Assembly (NCBI GenBank): GCA_029068025.1 | Contig: JAIEDJ010000091.1 | Span: 1 to 13,901, forward strand | Reading direction: 5' to 3' | From: Oscillospiraceae bacterium | GTDB taxonomy: Bacteria > Bacillota > Clostridia > Oscillospirales > Ruminococcaceae | DNA length: 13,901 bases | Shown: one piece after another, positions 1 through 5,563 of the stretch | Layout: each line of letters starts with the position of its first letter | Numbering within the stretch: the stretch's first letter is position 1 | Notes under the pieces: model-generated | What the model was told of the DNA's origin: nothing | The model's input: the letters and a program-made list of their open reading frames with translations, nothing else | Database searches by the model: none | Position numbers and translations under genes: made by a program

Positions 1-447
1 GTTAGAATATGCGGCTGTGTTAAGCGTTTTTCCCCACTCGAAGGAAGTTCCGCCGTACATTAGCGCGATCATAGTTGAAATAAGGAATATAAACAGATAG
101 TAAACGGCGGCGGCAATTATTATGTACAATATTTGTCCGCAGAGCCATTTCACGCGGCTGGTACGCATAAGGACAAACGTCTGATTTCTGTCGGTAAACG
201 GAGCGTTGCAGAACATCAGCACTACGGGAAGCGTGAAGATCACTTTAAGGTATGGATGAATGTACAAAAACGGGAAGATTACCAGCGGATATTCCGTGCC
301 GAGCGCGGCGGAAACTCTGCTCATATCATCGGCGTAGATCATTATTATAACAATAAGCAGAGCCGCTATCGTCCACATCCTGTAATCCGTCTGCCATTTG
401 CGGAAGTTCTGGAGCGCAATTGAAAAAACGGTTTTAAGCGATCGCAT
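1..447 (-). CDS. ABC-2-type permease-like membrane protein (N-terminal part, cut by window edge)
   Basis: The frame is open from an ATG at 447 to the window edge, giving the first 149 residues. An AGGAGG ribosome site lies 7 bases before the ATG. The N-terminus is amphipathic and basic. Hydrophobic segments at about residues 25-38, 54-80 and 103-130 suggest a multi-pass membrane protein. The short basic stretch NAPFTDRNQTFVLMRTSR between segments 2 and 3 resembles the cytoplasmic loop of ABC-2 export permeases. It is the last visible gene of the minus-strand sigma/anti-sigma/lipoprotein/permease series. If the frameshift proposed for the previous gene is repaired, that gene would overlap this start by 14 bases, as expected for a coupled pair. 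The ATP-binding subunit is not in view and may lie beyond the left edge. The permease assignment rests on topology and context, not on a diagnostic motif. Confidence 0.72.
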   Translation of the reverse strand, partial: MRSLKTVFSIALQNFRKWQTDYRMWTIAALLIVIIMIYADDMSRVSAALGTEYPLVIFPFLYIHPYLKVIFTLPVVLMFCNAPFTDRNQTFVLMRTSRVKWLCGQILYIIIAAAVYYLFIFLISTMIALMYGGTSFEWGKTLNTAAYSN

Positions 448-501
448 TCTGTGTCCTCCTTTCGACGACCTTTGCGAATACCGACGCAAACAACGCGGAT
501 A

Positions 502-1191
502 TCAACGCGAAAACAGTTCTCCGTAGATCCACATTGCAAAGCCGTTCAAATCAAGAACCGACAGCGCAACAAATTGAAGATTAAAAAAATCGGGCAGCAA
601 AAGACTTATTCTTTCCAACGCGTAACAAAAAACAAACGGCGAGCATATTGCGATGTATCGGCTTGGAAAAAACGCCGAAAGGGTCATTCCCGTTACCGCC
701 CACATTCCGCAGCTTGAGCCAAAGATAAAGATTCTTTCGATCTCCGCGAGGAACGGCATGCCCATTTTAAAGAAGATGTCCCCAACAACCGTTGGCGCGT
801 TGCTTTCTGGGATAAAAAACGGCTTTGATGAAAAAATTATCGTAAAAGTTTCCCAAAGAATTATTCCAAGAAAAACCGTCAGCAGCGCTGAAAAATAGCA
901 CATAAAAATATTGGATGCGGCGTATTTCCGCGCACTTTTGCGCGTGACTGCGCTCATTGTCACTCCCGAATTCCACTCATCGGCGAAGTTAGCCGCAAAC
1001 GGCAGTGCCCCAAAGATAACAAACACTTTCCTATAACCGCCGAAGTACAGCATGAGCGTGACGTCGGTCTGTATATCAATGCCTCTCACGAAACCCATGT
1101 TTACTACAAATACGCAAGTCGCCAGAACCCCTGCCAATCCAAGATAAAATTGAGGCTGACGCAACAATTTATAAAAATATGATCTAAGCAT
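502..1191 (-). CDS. ABC-2-type permease-like membrane protein, probably frameshifted near its C-terminus
   Basis: The 229-residue product has hydrophobic segments at about residues 17-35, 47-70, 97-120 and 160-200, consistent with an integral membrane permease. The ATG at 1191 follows GAGGTGAAAA, and the preceding lipoprotein gene stops 8 bases upstream, so the two are translationally close. The frame stops after YGELFSR. Adding one T to the TTTT run (plus-strand A run at 510-513) would continue it as ELFFALISALFASVF and then AKVVERRTQNAIA, stopping at 434. That adds a plausible last membrane helix, a basic cytoplasmic tail, and a 14-base overlap with the next gene. I read the short form as either a sequencing error or a real inactivating frameshift. 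Substrate unknown. It probably works with the following permease-like gene. Confidence 0.7.
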   Translation of the reverse strand: MLRSYFYKLLRQPQFYLGLAGVLATCVFVVNMGFVRGIDIQTDVTLMLYFGGYRKVFVIFGALPFAANFADEWNSGVTMSAVTRKSARKYAASNIFMCYFSALLTVFLGIILWETFTIIFSSKPFFIPESNAPTVVGDIFFKMGMPFLAEIERIFIFGSSCGMWAVTGMTLSAFFPSRYIAICSPFVFCYALERISLLLPDFFNLQFVALSVLDLNGFAMWIYGELFSR

Positions 1192-1199
1192 TTTTCACC

Positions 1200-2114
1200 T
1201 CAAAAGCTGCTCCCGTAGCGCACACCCGTTTCGGCATAAAAAAGATAAGCGCATTGTTTTTCCATATCCCACTGTTCGCCTTCCTCATAGCCGTAAAAGA
1301 CCCAAGCGGGAACATAGATTACCTTGCTGCTTGTACGGTCGTTTACATCAACGCGCTCAAAAGGAACATACTCCAGGCAGCACTTGTATATGACCTGTTT
1401 TGTTGAATTGACACGTTTTTCAAGAAATTCCCGAAGCGTGTCCGACGCTTGCTTTGGCGAGAATTTTATAGGCGCGACTCCCGACGCTTCGGGTGCGGGT
1501 TCGCCAATATCCTTTGCGACTAAGCGAAAAACCTCGTTCTTATCAACGTATGCGACAACGTTCATTCCTTCAGCCGCAGTCCCCCCCATACCGTTAAAGC
1601 GTATAGAACCATCGTTTACTTTTATTCCGTTGTATTCAAGCTGATAGATCAACCCGTAAAACTCCTGTTCCTCAGTCCACGGTACCGCGGGATCAAAATA
1701 ACCGTCTCCCTCCGGTTTTGTAGCAAAGTTTCTGCCGCCGCCTTCAAACTCATATACTCGGTCAGCCCGTTCTTTGGATATAGGGATCACCAGCGGGTCA
1801 CCGTAATTTGTGATCCCCAGCACCTCAAGGTACTCATTTGCCCGCCGAATCGCATCCTCCGACGGAAAAGACAGCTGCTCATCCGAGGCGTACCGCCGCA
1901 TTCCGACATATGTGTCGCCTACCGAACCTTGCATATATTCATTCCAGAAATGGTATCCGTTTGTGTAGCTCAAATAGCCCTTGTCGATATACAGGTTTGT
2001 GTTGCGGCGAGTCGTTGGACCGGCGACGGTGTAAATAAACGTATAGGGATTTGGGTCGCCTATCGGTTCTGTGGACAATTTGTACGATTGGTCACCCAGA
2101 AAAAAAGACACCAT
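1200..2114 (-). CDS. C-terminal part of a frameshifted lipoprotein gene, function unknown
   Basis: This 304-residue frame starts at an internal ATG with no ribosome site and no signal peptide. Its beginning overlaps the end of the N-terminal fragment (2060-2350) in another frame. The join lies between two A runs in the coding sense (plus-strand T runs at 2114-2119 and 2135-2141). One extra A would fuse the fragments into a ~383-residue lipoprotein. The body is rich in Tyr, Gly, Glu and Asp (for example EGGGRNFATKPEGDGYFD and WVFYGYEEGEQWD) and has no membrane segment, as expected for an extracytoplasmic domain anchored outside the cell. It sits between the anti-sigma gene and the permease genes, so a sensory or accessory role in that system is likely but unproven. 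I do not recognise a named family with confidence. Confidence 0.6.
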   Translation of the reverse strand: MVSFFLGDQSYKLSTEPIGDPNPYTFIYTVAGPTTRRNTNLYIDKGYLSYTNGYHFWNEYMQGSVGDTYVGMRRYASDEQLSFPSEDAIRRANEYLEVLGITNYGDPLVIPISKERADRVYEFEGGGRNFATKPEGDGYFDPAVPWTEEQEFYGLIYQLEYNGIKVNDGSIRFNGMGGTAAEGMNVVAYVDKNEVFRLVAKDIGEPAPEASGVAPIKFSPKQASDTLREFLEKRVNSTKQVIYKCCLEYVPFERVDVNDRTSSKVIYVPAWVFYGYEEGEQWDMEKQCAYLFYAETGVRYGSSF

Positions 2115-2350
2115 TTTTTCTCTGTCCCAAGAGCTTTTTTTGTAATGGTTATTTTAGGCACCTCCGTCGGATATTCGTCCGGGATCATGTAATCAAGAGT
2201 GATCTCGCCATACTGCGCCTGTACATGGTGGTCAAACGGCTCCTCGGTAGACTGCTCCGGCAAACTCACGGAGACCGCCCCGTCCGGATAGCACCCCGAC
2301 AGCATAACTGCCGCCAAAAGCATTGAGATAAATGCCGGTATTTTTCTCAT
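2060..2350 (-). CDS. N-terminal part of the same frameshifted lipoprotein gene
   Basis: The start is the ATG at 2350, preceded by GAGGAAAAT. The upstream in-frame extension has no ribosome site. The protein begins MRKIPAFISMLLAAVMLSGC: a short basic n-region, a hydrophobic core and a lipobox LSGC, with Cys20 as the predicted lipidated residue after signal peptidase II cleavage. A Ser/Pro/Glu-rich linker and the start of a folded domain follow (EITLDYMIPDEYPTEVPKIT). After about residue 80 this frame degenerates to a Lys/Trp/Asn-rich tail and stops at 2060, while the coding continuation moves to the frame of 1200-2114. The natural product is therefore probably one ~383-residue lipoprotein. The gene starts about 100 bases after the anti-sigma gene stop and shares its strand. 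Confidence 0.6.
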   Translation of the reverse strand: MRKIPAFISMLLAAVMLSGCYPDGAVSVSLPEQSTEEPFDHHVQAQYGEITLDYMIPDEYPTEVPKITITKKALGTEKKWCLFFWVTNRTNCPQNR

Positions 2351-2448
2351 ATTTTCCTCGCTTTCAAAGTTAATGCCTGTGAATATCCGCTTGACCGTTA
2401 ACGCGCAAACGAAATCGAAATAATGATCTTTTACAGATATCAAAAGTA

Positions 2449-3213
2449 TTATGCTTGCCCTGTTATACGTTGAACCGCATCCTTACAAGGTTTGAGATTC
2501 TGAGGATCATCGTATTCAAGGAATTCTTCAAAAGTGACGGTCGTTACGGAATACGCCAGCTCTGTCAGCTCGTCTTTGCTCATACCATCGCTGACCAATT
2601 CAAGGAAATATCCGTTATGCGCCAAGCCCAGCGTTGTCTTTTCATCATTTTTGCCGACCGTCACGAAGCCGTCATTTTCCGAATATATCGACAGCATTTC
2701 AACATCAGAGTGTTCACCGAAGATATGTCCCACAACGCCTTCCGTTATCAGATTTTGCCAAACTACCACCAACATATCGCCGCGCTTAAAATGAAGCCTT
2801 AAGCTATCGTGATAAGAACCAAATACCTGACAACTTGTAAATATCCAGCCGTCCTCTTCGGGCAGCCAATATATTTCTTCAAACGTGGTTTTATCCGTAG
2901 AGTACGACTCAAGAAACAAATTGGTTTTTTGTGAGGTCTCTTCAAATCGGAAACCTCTGCTCTTTGCTGCGCCATACGCCGTCCCGCCGATCAGCAGCGC
3001 GAACGCGGCGAACATTGCGGTCACGGCATATCTGGCTCTCCGCAAAGTCCAGCGCTTGTCAACGCGGTTCCGGCGGAGATCCCGCAGCATTTTCCGCTCC
3101 CACAGCTTATACGAAAGCGAGAATCTGTGCTTCTTTTCGACCTTCATCAGACGTTCCGCCCGCTCGTCACAAGTTTCTTTAAACGCCTGCGCCAGCTTTT
3201 CTTCAAATTTCAT
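2449..3213 (-). CDS. Membrane-anchored anti-sigma-like protein (DUF4367-like extracytoplasmic domain)
   Basis: The start MKFEEKLAQAF at 3213 follows an AGGGGG ribosome site. A longer upstream extension is read inside the sigma gene and is rejected. The 254-residue product has a basic cytoplasmic N-terminus (1-60), one transmembrane helix at about 62-83 and an extracytoplasmic domain of ~170 residues. The latter contains the pattern EEIYWLPEEDGWIF ... MLVVVWQNLI ... NGYFLELVSDGMSKDELTEL, which resembles DUF4367-type domains found C-terminal to anti-sigma regions in Clostridia. The zinc-binding HxxxCxxC anti-sigma motif is absent. The start overlaps the end of the sigma gene by 11 bases, the usual coupling of a sigma factor to its anti-sigma factor. 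The inferred role is to hold the sigma factor at the membrane until an envelope signal releases it. The exact inhibitor domain is not proven by motif. Confidence 0.72.
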   Translation of the reverse strand: MKFEEKLAQAFKETCDERAERLMKVEKKHRFSLSYKLWERKMLRDLRRNRVDKRWTLRRARYAVTAMFAAFALLIGGTAYGAAKSRGFRFEETSQKTNLFLESYSTDKTTFEEIYWLPEEDGWIFTSCQVFGSYHDSLRLHFKRGDMLVVVWQNLITEGVVGHIFGEHSDVEMLSIYSENDGFVTVGKNDEKTTLGLAHNGYFLELVSDGMSKDELTELAYSVTTVTFEEFLEYDDPQNLKPCKDAVQRITGQA

Positions 3214-3730
3214 GATCGAGCCCCCTTTTATGTAAGATCTTTGCAAACCTCTTTCGCGCCCGCTGAACGTATACGCGGATATTGTTTTCGGAAATGCCCA
3301 TCGCTTCACCTATTTCTTTGGGAGTCATCTCTTTGAATAAATACAGGTAAAGCAGCTCATAGTCTCTGTTTGACAACTCATTCAAAGCGCTCTTGATCTC
3401 CTCGACCGTCACGCTCGAAAGAGCCGATTCCTCAACACGTTCATCCGAGCTTAACTCATATTGCTCTTCGATATCCTCCGTCGGATGGCGGCTGCGCTTT
3501 CGCAGAACATCGATAGATCTGTGCTCTGTAATTGAAGCGAAATAATTGCCCCTTTCGTAACAGGGTATTTGTGAAATTTTTACAATATTGTTGATGATCC
3601 ACAAAAAAGCGTCCTGAACAACGTCTTCCGCGTCCGATCTGTTGTGCAGAATGTTCAAAGCGATCTTAAACATCATCTGTCTGTATTCCGTGAACAGCCC
3701 GCTCAGCAAACTATCGTCAGTTTTCGGCAT
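3203..3730 (-). CDS. RNA polymerase sigma factor, ECF subfamily
   Basis: The start MPKTDDSLLSGLF at 3730 is preceded by GGGGGTGAG, which fixes it against a 17-residue upstream extension. The product has 175 residues, typical of ECF sigma factors. Region 2 is at about residues 10-75 (FTEYRQMMFKIALNILHNRSDAEDVVQDAF, written here in parts: core-binding helix then the SDAEDVVQDAF signature). Region 4 is at about 120-170, with LSNRDYELLYLYLF and the helix-turn-helix MTPKEIGEAMGISENNIRVY followed by VQRARKRF. It should direct RNA polymerase to its own operon and other envelope-stress genes. It is first in the operon and overlaps the anti-sigma-like gene by 11 bases. A sigma-A-type promoter lies directly upstream, and a decayed partial copy of this gene lies further upstream at 3829-4137. 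Confidence 0.92.
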   Translation of the reverse strand: MPKTDDSLLSGLFTEYRQMMFKIALNILHNRSDAEDVVQDAFLWIINNIVKISQIPCYERGNYFASITEHRSIDVLRKRSRHPTEDIEEQYELSSDERVEESALSSVTVEEIKSALNELSNRDYELLYLYLFKEMTPKEIGEAMGISENNIRVYVQRARKRFAKILHKRGLDHEI

Positions 3731-3752
3731 CGGCTCACCCCCGTTCCAATAT

Positions 3753-3781
3753 ATTATACATCTGTTTTGAAAAAAAAGCAA
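3753..3781 (-). promoter_or_regulatory. Candidate sigma-A promoter of the ECF sigma operon
   Basis: On the minus strand TATAAT (3758-3753) lies 17 bases downstream of TTGCTT (3781-3776). The -10 box is perfect, and the -35 box matches only the TTG. Its -35 overlaps the T tract of the terminator that closes the upstream pseudogene, so the sigma gene needs its own start here. The predicted transcript starts close to the ribosome site of the sigma gene. An ECF-type (AAC-motif) promoter is not evident. Confidence 0.55.
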
Positions 3782-3816
3782 TAAGGCGGCGATCCAGCCA
3801 GAACCGCCGCTCTTAT
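3770..3816 (-). terminator. Intrinsic terminator between the sigma pseudogene and the sigma gene
   Basis: Read on the minus strand, ATAAG + GCGGC pairs with GCCGC + CTTAT (3816 to 3781), with one bulged base and a ~15-base loop. TGC and eight T residues (3777-3770) follow. It would stop transcripts coming through the degenerate sigma copy before they reach the intact sigma gene. Confidence 0.75.
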
Positions 3817-3828
3817 GCCATTATAAAA

Positions 3829-4137
3829 GAAGCGATTTCTCAACACATTCACTTGAGCTTAACTCAATTGCTCTATAATATTCTCTGTTGAATGGCGGCT
3901 GTGCTTTCGCAGAACGTCAAAAGATCCGTACTATATAATAGAAGCGAAATAGCAGTCCCCTTCGTAACAGGGTATTTGTGAAATCTTTCAAGATTGTTGA
4001 TGATCTACAAAAAACGTCCTGAACAGTGTCTTTTGCGCCGGATTTATTGTGCAAAATGTCCATAGCGTTCTTGAATATCATTTGTTTGTATTCCGTAATC
4101 AGCTCGCTTAGCAGACATCGTCAGGTTTTTCCTGCAT
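3829..4137 (-). pseudogene. Decayed, truncated tandem copy of the ECF sigma factor gene
   Basis: This stretch aligns base by base with 3421-3730, the first ~103 codons of the intact sigma gene, at roughly 80-85% identity by eye. Examples are GTAACAGGGTATTTGTGAAA and GGATGGCGGCTG-like blocks shared in the same order. It keeps an ATG at 4137 and a GGAGG ribosome site. A one-base deletion near codon 8 turns DSLLSG into a frame that stops at codon 10, and further indels and substitutions follow. Restoring frames gives SELITEYKQMIFKNAMDIL, HNKSGAKDTVQDVF, clearly sigma region 2. Region 4 is missing. The copy ends just before the terminator hairpin at 3781-3816. It is therefore a local duplication that has degenerated, or the remnant of an older paralogue. 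Confidence 0.85.
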
Positions 4138-4162
4138 CTCGCACACCTCCCTCGTTATTTTG

Positions 4163-4195
4163 ATTCTCATTATATCACAATAATTCTGATTATAT
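4163..4195 (-). promoter_or_regulatory. Two direct 13-mers spaced exactly 20 bp, with extended -10 box, upstream of the sigma pseudogene
   Basis: ATTCTCATTATAT (4163-4175) and ATTCTGATTATAT (4183-4195) differ at one base and start 20 bp apart, about two helical turns. On the minus strand the copy nearer the pseudogene reads TGATATAATGAGAAT, which contains an extended -10 (TGnTATAAT). No good -35 is seen. This looks like the old promoter/operator of the decayed sigma copy. No equivalent pair precedes the intact sigma gene. Confidence 0.4.
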
Positions 4196-4312
4196 TAAAA
4201 AACTGCGGCAGACACGATTTCAGGCGTTTTGAGTTAATGTCAAATGTAAAAAGTTTTAGAATTTTTTTAGAAGTCCGGGACTGACACAAGGAATTTTTCT
4301 AAGATGTCAAGG

Positions 4313-4347
4313 AAAAAAAAGTCAACCCGCGATATAAGCGGATTGAC
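4313..4347 (-). terminator. Intrinsic terminator downstream of the 173-residue protein gene
   Basis: On the minus strand GTCAATCCGC pairs with GCGGGTTGAC (4347 to 4321), with one mismatch and a 7-base loop, followed directly by eight T residues (4320-4313). It lies ~85 bases after the stop at 4431 and separates that gene from the sigma region. Confidence 0.85.
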
Positions 4348-4430
4348 GATGTGTAATATCGTGACATGAAGGATTTGGACATTCACGTGCATTTTAAAAA
4401 ATTGATGTCCATATGACTCCCAAATCATAG

Positions 4431-4952
4431 TTATACATTTCCATAATAAGCCTCTCCATTAACTTCCACAATAGCCTTGAATGCGTGGGCATCATGGGCA
4501 TGATCCGGATTTCCGTTAACCCCGTAAGCGCTTAACGCGTCCGCTAAAACATTTGCGATAGTTTCAATACTTGTAGTTTTATCAATACGGTAAATTTTGT
4601 GCACAAGATATCTTCTCACCACTTCCGCATCAAAATGCGAAATAAGTTTTTTGCCGATTTGTTTTTTTACCTCGTCGTTTGTTCTGTTGCCAAACCAAGT
4701 TCTGCTATCCTCGATAATGAGTTCTATCATGTGTCTTGAATCGATTCCTTTATAAAACAAAACAAAACTCTTTTTCCAATATTCCTCGCGATCAGGAACC
4801 CCGCAATAAATCAGCGCGATATTGTTTTTTCGATCTATTGTCCACTGATGTGGTATCAAAATAGAACTCTTCCAATCGCCCGGGTCAAGAATGTGCGCTT
4901 CAACGAACATCTCTTTTTCCTCTTCTGTTAAATATGCATTTTCAAACGCCAT
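4431..4952 (-). CDS. Hypothetical soluble protein, 173 residues
   Basis: The start at 4952 is fixed by a textbook AGGAGGT ribosome site 9 bases upstream. With its own candidate promoter and a strong terminator it looks monocistronic. The product has no signal peptide or membrane segment. Features visible are an acidic N-terminus (MAFENAYLTEEEKEMFVEAH), a central part rich in aromatic and charged residues (WTIDRKNNIALIYCGVPDREEYWKK), a basic helical part (NDEVKKQIGKKLISHF) and a C-terminal His/Asp cluster NPDHAHDAHAF at about residues 147-157. The overall look is of a small mixed alpha/beta cytoplasmic protein. I do not recognise the family. The His-rich tail could bind a metal, but this is only a suggestion. 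Its neighbours (sigma pseudogene, palindromes, tRNA) give no functional hint. Confidence 0.8.
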   Translation of the reverse strand: MAFENAYLTEEEKEMFVEAHILDPGDWKSSILIPHQWTIDRKNNIALIYCGVPDREEYWKKSFVLFYKGIDSRHMIELIIEDSRTWFGNRTNDEVKKQIGKKLISHFDAEVVRRYLVHKIYRIDKTTSIETIANVLADALSAYGVNGNPDHAHDAHAFKAIVEVNGEAYYGNV

Positions 4953-5009
4953 AGCAAATACCTCCTAAATTTCATCGAGCCGTGCAAACAGCGCAACTAT
5001 CACAACAAC

Positions 5010-5038
5010 AGTATACACCATCTATTGCCAAAAGTCAC
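5010..5038 (-). promoter_or_regulatory. Candidate sigma-A promoter for the 173-residue protein gene
   Basis: On the minus strand TATACT (5015-5010, 5 of 6 to consensus) lies 17 bases after GTGACT (5038-5033, 4 of 6). This gives a leader of about 50 bases before the ATG at 4952. Confidence 0.5.
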
Positions 5039-5083
5039 ATGATAGTGTGTAAATAACACAAATCCGGCAAAATATAGATTTGT

Positions 5084-5120
5084 ACAAAACAACCCTACGC
5101 AAAGCGTAGGGTTGTTTTGT
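5084..5120. repeat. Perfect 17-bp inverted repeat with AAA loop (palindrome 1)
   Basis: ACAAAACAACCCTACGC, then AAA, then its exact reverse complement (5084-5100, 5101-5103, 5104-5120). It is followed by TAAACTGGTGTG. The same GC-AAA-GC apex and the same GTTAAACTGGTG exit sequence recur in palindrome 3 at 5263-5303. No T tract follows on either strand, so this is not a simple terminator. Confidence 0.9.
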
Positions 5121-5202
5121 TAAACTGGTGTGAGATCGTGACCAAAAAGATTTCGACAAGATCAACATTACACAGAAGATCAACCCCGAGCGTTTTTGCG
5201 GT

Positions 5203-5223
5203 ATTTTGCGCAAAGCGCAAAAT
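5203..5223. repeat. Perfect 9-bp inverted repeat with AAA loop (palindrome 2)
   Basis: ATTTTGCGC-AAA-GCGCAAAAT lies midway between palindromes 1 and 3. It is followed by a smaller inverted pair, CGAATTG ... CAATTCG (about 5224-5246). The TTTTGCGC-nnn-GCGC core is also seen in the element at 11153-11260 and in the MITE-like element at 11269-11498. Confidence 0.75.
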
Positions 5224-5262
5224 CGAATTGCCATTAGGACAATTCGAGCGAAAGCCATTGCG

Positions 5263-5303
5263 TTTAACAAATCCCCCTTGCAAAGCAAGGGGGATTTGTT
5301 AAA
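5263..5303. repeat. Perfect 19-bp inverted repeat with AAA loop (palindrome 3), abutting tRNA-Leu
   Basis: The left arm 5263-5281 (TTTAACAAATCCCCCTTGC), AAA at 5282-5284 and an exact reverse complement at 5285-5303 make a very stable hairpin. It ends 4 bases from the encoded CCA of the tRNA. Transcribed from the tRNA side there is no U tract, so it is not a classic terminator, though it could protect or process the tRNA 3' end. Confidence 0.9.
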
Positions 5304-5307
5304 CTGG

Positions 5308-5394
5308 TGGTGCCGCTGACCGGAATTGAACCGGTACGGATTTTACTCCGAGGGATTTTAAGTCCCTTGCGTCTGCCGATTTCGCCACAGCGGC
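5308..5394 (-). tRNA. tRNA-Leu (anticodon UAA)
   Basis: The acceptor stem GCCGCTG pairs with CAGCGGC, followed by discriminator A and encoded CCA (the 3' end reads GCGGCACCA). The anticodon stem AGGGA/TCCCT encloses the loop CTTAAAA, so the anticodon is UAA, reading UUA. The long variable arm (CGGA ... TCCG) marks a class II tRNA, as expected for leucine. The T arm ACCGG-TTCAATT-CCGGT is perfect. The length is 87 bases with CCA. It is transcribed from a perfect promoter about 45 bases upstream. Confidence 0.96.
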
Positions 5395-5442
5395 ATGTGC
5401 TGGAAAATTAAGGCAGAGCCTCAATTAATTTGCAACGTACTT

Positions 5443-5471
5443 ATTATAGCACAAATTTACCGTTTTGTCAA
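5443..5471 (-). promoter_or_regulatory. Perfect sigma-A promoter of tRNA-Leu
   Basis: On the minus strand TTGACA (5471-5466), a 17-base spacer and TATAAT (5448-5443) all match consensus. The start of transcription should fall near 5436, giving a ~40-base 5' leader to be removed by RNase P. It is back to back with the dpaA promoter region. Confidence 0.92.
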
Positions 5472-5496
5472 GGGGGATGTGCTTTTTTATTTACTC

Positions 5497-5523
5497 ACAG
5501 TAAAAAATGAATCGCATACAATG
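5497..5523 (+). promoter_or_regulatory. Candidate mother-cell (SigK/SigE-type) promoter of dpaAB
   Basis: AC at 5497-5498, a 16-base spacer and CATACAATG at 5515-5523 fit the SigK pattern (AC, 16-17 bases, CATAnnnTA) except for the last base. CATACAAT also fits the SigE -10. In B. subtilis the spoVF (dpa) genes are expressed in the mother cell under SigK, so the site is where it should be, ~40 bases before the dpaA start. No good sigma-A promoter faces this way. Confidence 0.5.
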
Positions 5524-5563
5524 TGTTGTGAGAGAATTAAATTTGTACGCGGAGGGATTATCT

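Noticed and set aside
4155..4180. Fur-box-like sequence (ATAATGAGAATCA) upstream of the sigma relic
   Set aside because: The two half-sites do not form a proper inverted repeat. The 20-bp direct repeat explains the similarity better.
5117..5302. Open frames on both strands through the palindrome cluster
   Set aside because: The frames are made of the inverted repeats themselves, lack ribosome sites and have no protein-like composition.
5263..5303. Palindrome 3 as intrinsic terminator of tRNA-Leu
   Set aside because: The hairpin is strong, but no U tract follows it in the tRNA direction.
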